Assembly: GCA_021396245.1 (NCBI GenBank) | Contig: WNYE01000043.1 | Span: 62,001-126,000, forward strand | DNA from: Sporothrix humicola | Lineage: Eukaryota; Ascomycota; Sordariomycetes; Ophiostomatales; Ophiostomataceae | DNA: 64,000 nt | Direction of reading: 5' to 3' | Part shown: positions 23,995 through 33,816 of the stretch, piece after piece | Position numbering within the stretch: position 1 is the first letter of the stretch | Layout of the letters: each line of letters starts with the position of its first letter | The notes under the pieces: model-generated | What the model saw: only the letters and a program-made list of their open reading frames with translations | The model's database searches: none | Told to the model about the DNA's origin: nothing | Program-made: the position numbers and the translations under genes

Positions 23995-26825
23995 CTAGTA
24001 CCCCGGCGACGCATAGACGGAGTAGTCCAGCTCGTCGCCGCGCATACTGTGCCACCAGCGGCAGTTGCGCCACATGTCGTCGTCCCAGCCGCCCACCAGG
24101 AACCAGTACTTTTTCAAAAACCACACTTGCGGCTCCCAGCTGCGCATGTCCCACGGCAGACACGCGCGCATGTCGCGCGCCGAGTCGCTGTCGCGCTTTG
24201 CTTGGGAGGACAGCCCCGCGCCGCCGTTGCCCATCTGCGAGCCCCAGCACACCAGGCCCTCGGCCACGTTCATGTCGTAGCACAGCTCGTCCTCGTCCAG
24301 CAGACACGGCGTCTCGATGCCGCCCGGACCGCCAGGGGGCGTGCCCGTGCCGTCGGCATTGTTCTTGGCCGCCACGGCCGCCGCCACTTCTTCCGCCGCC
24401 TCCATCTCGGCCAGCAGCGCCAGCGCCCGCGCCCGGAACCCGCGGAACGGAATCACGTCAATGTACGGGTGATGGGCCACGAGAATCTGCGCGTCGACTG
24501 GCTGCAGGTCGCGCGGCGGGGTCTTGCCGCTGCGAGCAAGGCTCTGGCGCACAGCGGCGACGACAGCCGCGATCCGCCCGGCGCCCTGGAGGACGACCGC
24601 CTTGGCCTCGTCGGCATTGAGCGCAAAGGGGCTGCCGGGCTCCAGGTCCTCGTCGTAGCAGGCGGACTCGTCAAACATGAGGTCCGGGTTGGTGAGGCCG
24701 CAGGCCAGGCAGTTCTGCATGACGGCGGCGCGGAAGCCCATGCGGCGGCACTGCAGGTTCATGACCATGAGCGGGACGGGGAAGTAGGGGCGGGCGCCCG
24801 GGTCTGCACCGAAATTGGCGCCGTAAATGCCGCTGGGCGGCTGGCCGTGGTGGATGGGACCGGTGAGGCCGTTGGGACCGTCGAAGCCGCTCAGGGCCAT
24901 GTTGGCAAAGTTGGTCGCGTCTATGCTGGAAGCGCCCGAAGCCGGTGAGGAGGTTGATGATGCCGACGAGGAAGACGAAAAGGACCCGCCCTCACCAGCG
25001 AACCTGCCACTGTTCCAGCGCGCAACGACCTGGCGGCGGCGGTCTTCGCGGCGGGAGATAAAGGCCGACTTTTTTGCCGCCTCTTTGCTCTCCTTGCCCA
25101 TGGTGCCGTCGCTGTCATTGTCGTCGCCGTTGCCAATCTCTTCGACGCGGTCGTCGTCATCTTCGTCCATTCCTTCGGGGTTGTTGTTGTTGTCGCCTTC
25201 CTCGTCTCCGCCCTCGCCGTCCAAGAGTGCCTGCAGGATCAGCCGTTTTTGGTGCGGAGACAGCGTCTGGACATACTGCAGCATGGCGCGGACGACGGGC
25301 TTGTTCTTCTTGCGCGTCCGCCGCGAGGGTTCATTGTTCCCTGCTGGTGACGATGACGAAGCCGTCGCTTTTGGTGTGCCCATTGTGTATGGCAAGAAGT
25401 TTGGTGGTGGCGCGGGCGAGTTTGAGTTTGAATTGCTGGGGGAGGCAAGCGTTTGTGCGTACAGGAGAGGAGAGGGTCGAGAGGGAAGTGTCGTCGTGTT
25501 GCCCGGCCGTACTGGCTCTTGGCGGCTGCTCGGGGTCGCAGCAGAGAAAGGAAGTGGTATTGAAGATGTGATGGCCGCCGCCGCGGCTGCCGCTGCGATT
25601 TCTGCGGGCGTCGAGGAGACAAAGGTGCCCTGCAGGGCCTGGTAGTTGCTGGTGGCGTAGTAGGAGGTGGAAAAGTCGGGTCTCATCAGCAGGTCCGAGT
25701 AGTTGCCGTTGTTTGTGCTGTGATTATTGTCGGAACCACTCATAAACTGGTCGACGTCAATGGCTGGGTCAAACGACTCGTCAATGTCGACAGTCTCGGT
25801 CACGCCGGGGCCTGAATCCGGTGCGGACGTGGCTGTTGTCGACGGTGCCGTTGTCGAGACTGTCGAGAACGAGGACGACGTCACGGCGTTGTTGCCGTTG
25901 AGAGAAGAGTGTGCGAGAAAGGGCGTAAAGGACGACTCTTGGTCGCTCGAAAAGGGAATCAGCCACGGCTGCAGCATGGGCATGTCGAGGAGCGTTTCTG
26001 CCGTGGTCGTAGAGGACAGCGATGGGCCTGTTATAGACGCCGATGTCGAAGTGCCTGCTGACGGCGATCCAGACGATTTGTTGCGGGGCGAATTGGCGGC
26101 CACGGCCGCGGGCAGATTCGACGCGGCCCACGCTGCAAACTCGTCTAGGGGTGCGTCGGTGGTTGTTGCTGTCGAGTTTGAGGTGGGTCCTGCTGTCGAA
26201 GTTGCTGATGCTGACGCCGAAGTTGAATCTGTCGAAGATGGTGCCAGCATATTGGCCGCTATTAACCCGGACAGGATGGGCTGAAAGTCTGGCAAAACAT
26301 CGGCAAGACTGTTGTCCAGCGTGGCCGCCAGAGGGATCGAGCCAAACGAGGACGGGTCAGTGACGTGTGACGGCACAGCTGCGGCATTCGACGCAGAAGT
26401 GCTCTGTGTCGTCGAATTGCTTTCGCTGGCCGACGGCTCGTGGAGAATCTGCTGCAAAAGCGCCAGCTTGTGCTTTCGTTTTTCCCCTGGTGGCGTCAGC
26501 AAAAGATTCACGGGAGATAATATGCATAAAGTAGGGTGGTGGGTGACCCACGATAATTCCGCGAGGCAATGCGGTTCTGCTCTTTTCGATGATCGCTGTT
26601 TGTGCCATTGGGCGTCTTTGTCTTGGACGCCTTGACGGGCTTGTTGGTCGCCGAAGCGCCCTTGGCGGCCTTGCCTGTGCCGGCCCCGGAGCCAGCACGG
26701 CCGGTCGCCCGGCTGCCGGACGTTGTGTCGGAAGATGTAGCGCCTATAATCTGAGACTGAGACTGGGCCGAAGACTGGGCCGGATCAATCGCCGGCGACG
26801 GTCCGCTTTCCATGAGAGAAGCCAT
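23995..26825 (-). CDS. bZIP transcription factor with DUF3425 C-terminus
   Basis: Nuclear DNA-binding regulator; target genes unknown. Two exons (26825-26552 and 26486-23995) with a 65-bp intron give 921 residues. The intron splits an Arg codon inside the basic region: joined, residues 78-105 read as HRKEQNRIASRNYREKRK followed by KLALLQQIL, a fungal bZIP basic region; only one or two heptad leucines follow, so the zipper is very short. The middle (about 110-600) is Ser/Thr/Ala/Asn-rich and probably disordered, with an acidic Asp/Asn run. The C-terminal part (about 650-921) carries the DUF3425 signature, including CLPWDMRSWEPQVWFLKKYW and a Trp-rich segment near the end. This bZIP-plus-DUF3425 pairing is common in Pezizomycotina and mostly uncharacterised. 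The start at 26825 (GCCATGGCT on the plus strand) has good context; Met5 is an alternative. Confidence 0.87.
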
Positions 26826-27892
26826 GGCTGGCCGTGGGCGGGGAGAGGGTGCGCGATGGCGTGGTGCTGTTGTCTGTTGTCGGGGGGGTATGGAGATGAC
26901 AGAGGTTCGGTATGGAGACGGACGAGAGTCGCTATCGCTGCCGTTGTTGTTTCACTGAGAAATCGAGAGAGGGGAAATGTCTGGACCGCAATCCGCAAAT
27001 ACAGAAGGAGGCTATGATGATACTCTTTCTCTTTGACGGAGGATGATAAAAAAGCGGGGCGAATATGGCGGCGTCAGCAGTGGGAGAGCCTGGAGGCCTA
27101 GAAGGAAGGAACAATGGACACACGGTCTAATCCTTCCAAACCGGCAATGGCAAGCCACACTTGAGCCTCTCTCTTTCTATGACCTTATCTCGGTAGAGTA
27201 TGCAAGGCTTTGGAATTGGAAAGAATTTGGAGAAAAAAGGGTCAGGACAAGAATTGTGTTGTTGCACTTTTTTCGAATCGGTTCCTGACTGACGTTGGCA
27301 AGGCTGAAGTGGAACAAGCTCGTGTTAGCCGTTGGGTGCTGGCGTCAGCAATTTCAATGGGCGTTTTGGTGGTATTTTTGGTCGATTTTATGACCACATT
27401 TGGTTGAAAATGAAGTTTAGAATTGATAAAATGTTTATGGATCGAATTATCGTGGTATCGTATATTACTTGGGATTTCTTCTGTAATTTTGAGTGGATGT
27501 GGATGTAATATTGTCTGCGATATAATTTGCAGTATTTCATGTCATTTTTCTTCGTCTGTTTTGTAATAAAAATAAAATACAACCCAACTACAACCACCAT
27601 CCCAAAAATAAAAATAAAAATAATTCATATCACATGCAAACTACCCGGGGGGATTCGTATCATCATATGCTGATTTATATCTTTATTTATATGCTCGCTC
27701 ATAAATGTTGCAAAAGTACAACGGAAGATGCTTTTGTGCTTTGTGTGTGCCCTATATCCTACACCACACATTGCCAGAGAAAAAGGTATCGTACAGCCAT
27801 GTCCAGTCCAAAATGTACAGAGAATCGTAAGGGGAGATCGTGTGGAAGTTGAAAGAAAAAAGAAGAAGGAGTATCAAGAGGAAAGGGCCAGT
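26826..27892. other. bZIP upstream region and AT-rich patch
   Basis: The first ~250 bp look like the CT-rich (minus strand) leader and promoter of the bZIP gene. From about 27400 to 27740 the sequence becomes clearly AT-rich, with direct AAAATA-type repeats at about 27605-27625 and several TTTAT runs. No coding frame. The AT-rich part may include the 3' UTR of the uL11m gene. Confidence 0.45.
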
Positions 27893-28463
27893 TTATGCCA
27901 CAACGGCAACGCCCATGGACTTGCACTGGTAGATGATGGACCGGCACAGGCTTTCCAGGGAAAGGCCCGACAACCGCGGCTCGCTCTGCTTGATCTTGGC
28001 AATCTCAAAGATGTGCTTGAGGCTGACGGTGCCGACGGTCTCCTTGCCGGGCAATTGTGCGCCGCGGCGCTTGCCGCCCTTGCCCTCGGGGACTTCGGCG
28101 GTGTTGAGGAGGAGCCACGAGGTTTGGGGGGTGCGGACGTCAAAGTAGAACGAGCGGTCGGGGCGGACCATGACGCGGACGGGCAATGGCGTTCCGGGGG
28201 TCAAGTGGGCGGTGCGAGCGTTGAATTCCTGTTCGTGGAGTTAGCATTCATTCGAGCGAAGCGGGGACAAATGCGAGCGGAGCGAGGACACGAGACCTCG
28301 AGCGCAGCGAGGAAAGAAAGACCCAACGTACTTTGCAAAAGTCCATGGACTTGATACCCTTGGAACCGAGGGCAGGACCGACGGGCGGGCTGGGACTGGC
28401 CTGGCCGGCGCCGACAATCAGCTTGACCATCTGGTCGACGGGGGCAGCAACGCGTTTTGACAT
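27893..28463 (-). CDS. MRPL19: mitochondrial large-subunit ribosomal protein uL11m
   Basis: Structural protein of the mitochondrial 54S subunit, binding the rRNA GTPase-associated centre. Two exons (28463-28332 and 28228-27893) around a 103-bp intron (GTACGT...CAG) give 155 residues, normal for fungal uL11m. The L11 N-terminal domain is clear (KLIVGAGQASPSPPVGPALG, then the GIKSMDFCKEFNART segment rebuilt across the splice), and the C-terminal RNA-binding domain holds the conserved KHIFEIAKIK helix region and a final IIYQCKSMG segment. There is no long cleavable presequence. The gene is head-to-head with SVF1 across 1.3 kb that contains an E-box CACGTG at 28690-28695. Confidence 0.95.
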
Positions 28464-29798
28464 GTTGGGCGATGGGTGTTTGTGTTGTGAGGAAGAGAAT
28501 TGACAGGTAGGAGGGTCGCGGCGGAGGGCTGTCGTGTTCGTTGATCGTCAATCGTCAATGTCGTGATGTTTTGTCGCGCGATGTCGAGAGCGAAAATCCA
28601 ATGCAGAAAAAAAAGCTTCAGCCACAGCACCAGCCATTACCAGACGAAAGAGCTAAGAACGCTAGCAGTTTACGTCTGCGCTAGCTAGTCACGTGCATTA
28701 CAGTGGGTGCACCGAGTAATCCACACGCCAACAGAGCCGAAGCGGGGTGCAATACAGCAGTTTCTTAGAGCTTAGAAGACCTCACCTGTCACTGGAGTGC
28801 GGCCTCTGCAGCAGGGATGGACGCCGTCGAGCGCTAAGCAGGGGCAGTATTAGCGCATTTGTGGGTGCTGTGTGGAATAAGAATGTAAGTGAGACAGGCC
28901 ACTTCAGAGCCAATCTCGACCGCTGTAGCGCCCCTCCTGCCTCCCTTGCCAGGCCAGCTGTCTGGAGGGGCAAACTTTGTTTCTATGACATGACAGCGCA
29001 CCTGCCCCGCCAGGTCAGGTACTTCGTGCCTTCCCAGGGCCTAGCTGCGGATTGGAAGGGAAAGAACGAAGGAAACGAAAAAGCAGGAATAGAAGCAAGA
29101 ATAATACAGAAAAGAAAGGGAAGGAAACAACGGCAGCAACGGCAGCAACGGCAGTTACGTACTGTGCAGTGGAAAGAGCCACCCGAAAATTGCAAATCAC
29201 CAGAGCAGAGAACCACAAAAGAATAACAGAATCCACCAGACCGTGACGTCCCGCGGCCTTATTTGCTCCTTCCTCTGCGATCACTGATTTTATATGGAGC
29301 TTCGGCGGGCGCTATCCCAAAAGCACTGCCAGACTCAGACTTGAGAGCCCAGCGTCTCTGACTGAGCTTTCCCTCTTTCACTTTTTCGCTCGTCGCTCCT
29401 CGCTCCTGCCCACGACAAGCAGACCACTCGACGGTCCCCTCCTTCCTCTCCCTTGACAAAATACTGCATACTCTTGTGTTAATATTATTATCGGTTTTGC
29501 AACTTTTGGCGGTGAAGAAAAAGTCCCAAACTTTTAACCTTTTCCTTTCACAAGTCCCAACCTCCGTCGTACTTTCAACCTCGACATCCCACCAAAGCCA
29601 CAGAGCCGCCTGCCCGCCATTCGCCTTTCCTATCGTCATACTCTTTTCGTCCGACATTCCCTCTCTTTTGCCAAGTGCCCGCCCCTGCTCGATAACAAGG
29701 CACCAGAGCTATCTCTTTCTAAGAATCGAGATTTCGAGAAATCTGCAAAACAACAAACCTCCCCTTCCATCCCTCCGTCTTCTCCACAACCGCCCACC
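28464..29798. other. MRPL19/SVF1 divergent spacer
   Basis: 1,335 bp between two start codons. Contents: an E-box CACGTG at 28690-28695; an AG-rich patch near 29060-29140; CCCCT (stress-element core) at about 29435; a CT-rich leader from about 29590 up to the SVF1 ATG, with TTCGAGAA (heat-shock-element-like) at 29733-29740. A 159-codon plus-strand frame at 28747-29226 has no domain and I do not call it. Confidence 0.5.
29733..29740. promoter_or_regulatory. heat-shock-element-like TTCGAGAA
   Basis: One TTC-nn-GAA inverted unit about 60 bp before the SVF1 start. Hsf1 normally needs three alternating nGAAn units, and only this pair is canonical here, so the assignment is weak. Confidence 0.2.
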
Positions 29799-31083
29799 AT
29801 GTTCAAATGGGCCCAGCAGACGTTTGTCTTCCTTCCCATGTCTTCTTGACAGCCCATGCACCAGCTAACACTTTCCCTCAGCCTCGCCAATGTGGCCGGC
29901 ACTCAGGAGCCCGAGTATGGCCCGTCGGCCATCCGCTCCGTCGCCGAGGAGGCCAAGGAGACGCCCTACACCGAGACGACCGCCGCTGACCTCAAGTGGA
30001 CCGCCATGGAGAGCACCTGCGTCGAGACCCAGGTCTTCTACATCACCTCGGACAACGGCCCGGCCATCTTTGTCCAGGTCATCTACAACAACGTGGCGTA
30101 TGTGGCCCCAGGGGTGGATCGTTATTTATCATTTATCTGATTTCGTTTAGTTTACTAACTCCTCCAGTGGCATCCGCACCACGTGCCAGTTCAACACCAA
30201 GATCTTCTACGTCAACGACCCCAAGAAGGAGGCCCTGTGGAGCTCCACGCCCCTCAAGAACCACGAATTCAGCGAGGACATGAACTCGTTCTACGCCGCC
30301 GACTGCGCCGTCGAGCTGTCCGAGGACGGCACTTCTTATTCGATCAAGTCCCACAACGACGACCGCGCCGTCGTCAATCTCGTCATCAAGCGCACCGCCC
30401 CCGGCTTCCAGGTCGGCAAGACCGGCAAGACGCTGTTCGGCACCGACCTGTCCAACCCCTGGGGCTCCATGCGCCACGTCTTCTGGCCCCGCTGCGTCGC
30501 CTCGGGCACCGTCACCACCAAGGAGGACGGCCCCATTGACTTTGCCGGCGGCCGCGCCCTCTTTATTCATGCTCTCCAGGGCATGAAGCCCCACCACCTG
30601 GCCGCCCGCTGGAACTTTGCCAACTTCCAGGGCCCCGAGCACTCGGCCGTCCTCATGCAGTTCATTACCCCGCCCTCGTACGGCTCGACCGTTGTGACCG
30701 TTGGCGGCATTGCCCGCGACGGCGAGATTTTGTTTGCCGGCACCGACGAGACCGCCACGCACGTCGCCACCAAGGAGGACTCGGAGAACGACTGGCCCGA
30801 GCCTACCCAGGTCAAGTACACATGGAGCGGCACGAGCAAGGACGGCAGCAAGGTCGAGGCCGTGCTCGAGGGCGGCCTCGAGGACCGCCTCGACCGGATA
30901 GACGTCATGGCCGAGGTGCCCGGCTTTGTCAAGAAGATTGCCGGCAGCGTCGCCGGCACCAAGCCCTTTATCTACCAGTACTACCCGCGCCAGACCAAGC
31001 TGGCCCTCAAGCTCAAGAAGGGCGACGCCGCCGAGGTCACCGAGCCCGGCCTGCTCTTTGCCGAGGCCACCTTTATCTCGTAG
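29799..31083 (+). CDS. SVF1: survival factor 1 (lipocalin-like, ceramide/oxidative stress)
   Basis: Svf1-family protein: two lipocalin-like barrels. In yeast it is needed for survival of oxidative and cold stress and moves ceramide between ER and Golgi; the same role is inferred here. Three exons (29799-29821, 29882-30097, 30168-31083) give 384 residues, the family's usual length. Exon 1 is only 23 nt (MFKWAQQ plus two bases); the second exon then reads LANVAGTQEPEYG, the conserved amphipathic N-terminus that binds membranes in yeast. Both introns are 60-70 bp with CTAAC branch sites. No signal peptide or membrane span. The convergent neighbour is the GNAT gene, 1.2 kb away. Confidence 0.95.
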
Positions 31084-32276
31084 GTGGGCGGTCCTTGTGC
31101 TCTGTCTTTCCGTCTTATTTGCCGTCTTATTTTCCGTCTTACTGTTTCTTTTGACATCCTAATATTTCATTTTTTGTGTTCATGTTCTCATGTTTACCCC
31201 ATCTCTGTGGTCGGTCGTTATATTCCAGTTATATTATTCGGGTTTCAAGTCTCACGTCATTTATTCCCTGCACATTCGCATATTCATTCATCCCACAAAT
31301 TACCAAATTCTCATCTCTAATATCTCATTCTTGTTCTCATCATCGAATGCCCATTATCATGTGCTTCACTCTCTCACTCGTGCTTAGAAGGACCTCTCAC
31401 TCGACATTGGTAAATGGCCAAACATCTTCAACCACGCTCTTATGTACAACGCGCCACTTTCTAGAGCGCACCTCAGCACACACCACATACCACACCACCC
31501 ACCACGCGACACAGACATCACGCCTCGTTACACAGTTGGCACTCTAAAGTCGCACAACTCTACCTACCGGAGAATAATAGGGGAAGGGACATGTGAAGAG
31601 ACACCCGGTTTATTTGTGCTACGTATACAGGTCCTTGTGTAGTGGCTGTCCCTTACGACTCCCTCCGGACCAAATCTGCATGTATCTTACTGTTCGTATG
31701 AAGAGGGGAAAAGAGGGGAAAAACCGGAGCAGATTGAGACCGGTCCCCTGGGGGGATGCAGATTTAAACTTTGGTTATGTAGTCTGATCTGAAAGCAACC
31801 CCTTGCATGTTGTCTTTAGTGACGTAGGCACAGGTCACAGAACACACAATACATATTGAAGGTAAGGTACGGCATGGAAATGATACGTTGGTACTGATAA
31901 CTTTTCATTAAGCGGTGAAGGGTATAGCTATATATGGTATATAAGATAAATATAAAAAGGAAAAGAGAGATATGCAAAAATATAGAATAAATATAGAATG
32001 GGGTATCTGAGTTATTAAATAATGAAATAGTGAAAAAAGAAGGGAGCTTTTTTGACGGCAGAAAAAAAGTGAAAAACGGGGGAAAATATGTGAGCGCGTG
32101 ACCATTTGCTTCTTTGGGCACAGCACTTCACCGCGGGCTCCTCCGCTGGATCGTTTGCGCAAATCGTCGCTTTTTTGTGTAGTTTTTGGGGGTATTGTGT
32201 TTGTGTTGTGAGCGCTTTTGCGACGTTCGTTGGACATTCAGAACTGAAGCTCCGGTCTCAACAAGCCACCGCCTGT
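31084..32276. other. SVF1/GNAT convergent spacer
   Basis: 1,193 bp between two stop codons. Contains T-rich SVF1 3' sequence, a CACCACAC-type low-complexity stretch near 31475-31510 and an AT-rich block at about 31890-32050 that is probably the GNAT 3' UTR. No coding frame supported. Confidence 0.5.
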
Positions 32277-33167
32277 TTACTGCTTCCGGACAGGCTCCGG
32301 GTTGGCCAGAGCCTTCTCGAGCGCACCAACCGCCCACCGCTCAGCCTTGCGGAAGGGCTCGTTGTACATCTCGGGCACCACCATAACGCTGTTTGCGTGG
32401 TTCTCAGCAAAGACAACGTTGGCGTCCTTGCCGCAACGCTCGCGCGTCACCTGGATGGCCTCCTGCAGCAGATCGCCACCAATGCCGCGACGGCGGTAGC
32501 GAAGGCGGGTCGTCCAGGCGCGCACAACACCATGGCCGCCCTTGAGCTGGCTGTTTCTGGCCGCGAGTGAAGCTCTGCTGCTAGTCTTCTTGCGCGGTGC
32601 AGATGTGGCAACAGTTCCATCTGCTGCTGGCGGCGGAACCAGGCGCAAAACGAGCGCACCGATCATCTCCTGACCATACCGCGCGCCAATGACAGTATCC
32701 TCCTCTGCATCCGGCTCGACCTCGCCGTCGTCGTTCTTCGGGATGATCCAGTCCCACTTCAGCTCCTCGGCCATGGGGATGTACTGGGCGCTGAAGTAGC
32801 GAATACTCAAAAGGTACGTCATAATGACGCCGGAGAGGAGGGTCATCGTCATGCCCAGATCGGGGCGCGGGTTCAGCTTGTAGGCAACGCCGAGAGCGGC
32901 ACTCAGACCGGCCAGATTAAGTGGGTGGAAAACCATGCTGCGCGACGCAGTCTGGCGCTGCTGCGCAATGCTGTCGGCGACGAGCTGCAGAGCGTCCACT
33001 TTGTCGGCGCGCTCAGACATGACGCCCAGCGTCAGTGGGGGAATATCGTCCAGGCTGACTGCAGCACCGCTGGATGCGGGCTTGGCGGTGGTTGTCGTTG
33101 TCGTGGAGCTGCCCTTGCTGGTGCGGGAGACAGGCCCCATCACCGGGGTGTTGGCGTTGGAAGACAT
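32277..33167 (-). CDS. membrane-anchored GNAT N-acetyltransferase
   Basis: Predicted acetyl-CoA-dependent N-acetyltransferase; substrate unknown. Single exon, 296 residues from the ATG at 33167 (MSSNANTP). Residues about 80-98 and 105-127 are hydrophobic (LNLAGLSAALGVAY and MTLLSGVIMTYLLSI) and probably form a membrane hairpin; the GNAT core follows with the acetyl-CoA loop RYRRRGIGG (about 223-231) and a C-terminal strand/helix ending in a basic tail. The region between the membrane part and the core is acidic (about 145-157). The frame stays open for 174 codons upstream of this start, and an upstream exon could join in frame (listed separately), so the true N-terminus may be longer. It is head-to-head with the C2H2 gene across 6.6 kb. 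Confidence 0.75.
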   Translation of the reverse strand: MSSNANTPVMGPVSRTSKGSSTTTTTTAKPASSGAAVSLDDIPPLTLGVMSERADKVDALQLVADSIAQQRQTASRSMVFHPLNLAGLSAALGVAYKLNPRPDLGMTMTLLSGVIMTYLLSIRYFSAQYIPMAEELKWDWIIPKNDDGEVEPDAEEDTVIGARYGQEMIGALVLRLVPPPAADGTVATSAPRKKTSSRASLAARNSQLKGGHGVVRAWTTRLRYRRRGIGGDLLQEAIQVTRERCGKDANVVFAENHANSVMVVPEMYNEPFRKAERWAVGALEKALANPEPVRKQ

Positions 33168-33442
33168 CTCGGAATGAGGGAGAACGAGGTTGGCCCGCAG
33201 AAATGAGAAGAACGCTGGTCTGATGTTAGAGTTGGTCTTCGTCTTGGGAGGCAAAGGAGAGCTTCGAAGGGAAAAAAGCAAGGAATAAAGAATGTATGAA
33301 AGAGGAAAGCCAAGCTTCGAACGGGAGAAGTGAGGAAGACACGGAAGCCCTTTTATTGTCTGCAAAAGCCGCCAATGGATTCGGAGTCCCAGTTTACTGA
33401 CCGAGGCAGGTACAGCCTTTCTTGCATGGGATGACAATTTCT

Positions 33443-33816
33443 CTGCAGGACAATGGGGGCAAGTACCCAATCTGAACTCGACGTTCGAAAGGTTCCAGAT
33501 CCAGAGGCGGAGCGGATTTGCAGAAAACGGGCGGGAGGACACGCGACAGAAGCGCGAAGAACGACAGGGAAAGTGAAAAATAGAACAAAAGAACAACGAG
33601 AAAAATCTCAAAAAGGGGAATGAAAGGCGCAAAAAGAAGAAACTCACCAGCACTTGTCTTGAAAGCTGGTACGGCGTTGATCCTGTCAACCAGCGTGTTG
33701 GGTTGACAGGCTCTCAGATCAACCTCCATGATGGCCGCCATGTGGTGCGACACGTCGATCTCATTGGTTGAGAGCCCAAAGGCTAGATTTGCTGGACGAT
33801 GAACGACGGACAGCAT
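33443..33816 (-). other. possible upstream exon and 205-bp intron of the GNAT gene
   Basis: On the minus strand an ATG at 33816 opens a 56-codon stretch to a good donor (GTGAGT, 33647-33642). Splicing to the acceptor TGCAG ending at 33443 restores exactly the open frame that continues without a stop into the GNAT start at 33167. The extension would add about 148 residues. Against coding: the stretch after the acceptor is Ser/Leu/Phe-rich and looks like a CT-rich leader. It may instead be a 5' UTR intron with an upstream open frame. I do not recognise the exon's peptide. Confidence 0.35.
33682..33710. repeat. perfect inverted repeat, 10-bp arms
   Basis: CCTGTCAACC (33682-33691) and GGTTGACAGG (33701-33710) are exact reverse complements around 9 nt. 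The repeat lies inside the possible upstream exon of the GNAT gene, about 500 bp before its called start, so it could be an RNA hairpin in the leader or an operator in DNA. Confidence 0.65.

Noticed and set aside
28747..29226. 159-codon frame between MRPL19 and SVF1
   Set aside because: No recognisable domain; its last third is AG-repeat derived (Gln/Arg/Lys runs).
29716..29740. full three-unit heat shock element before SVF1
   Set aside because: Only TTCGAGAA has the right spacing; the nearby TTCTAAGAA has a three-base gap.
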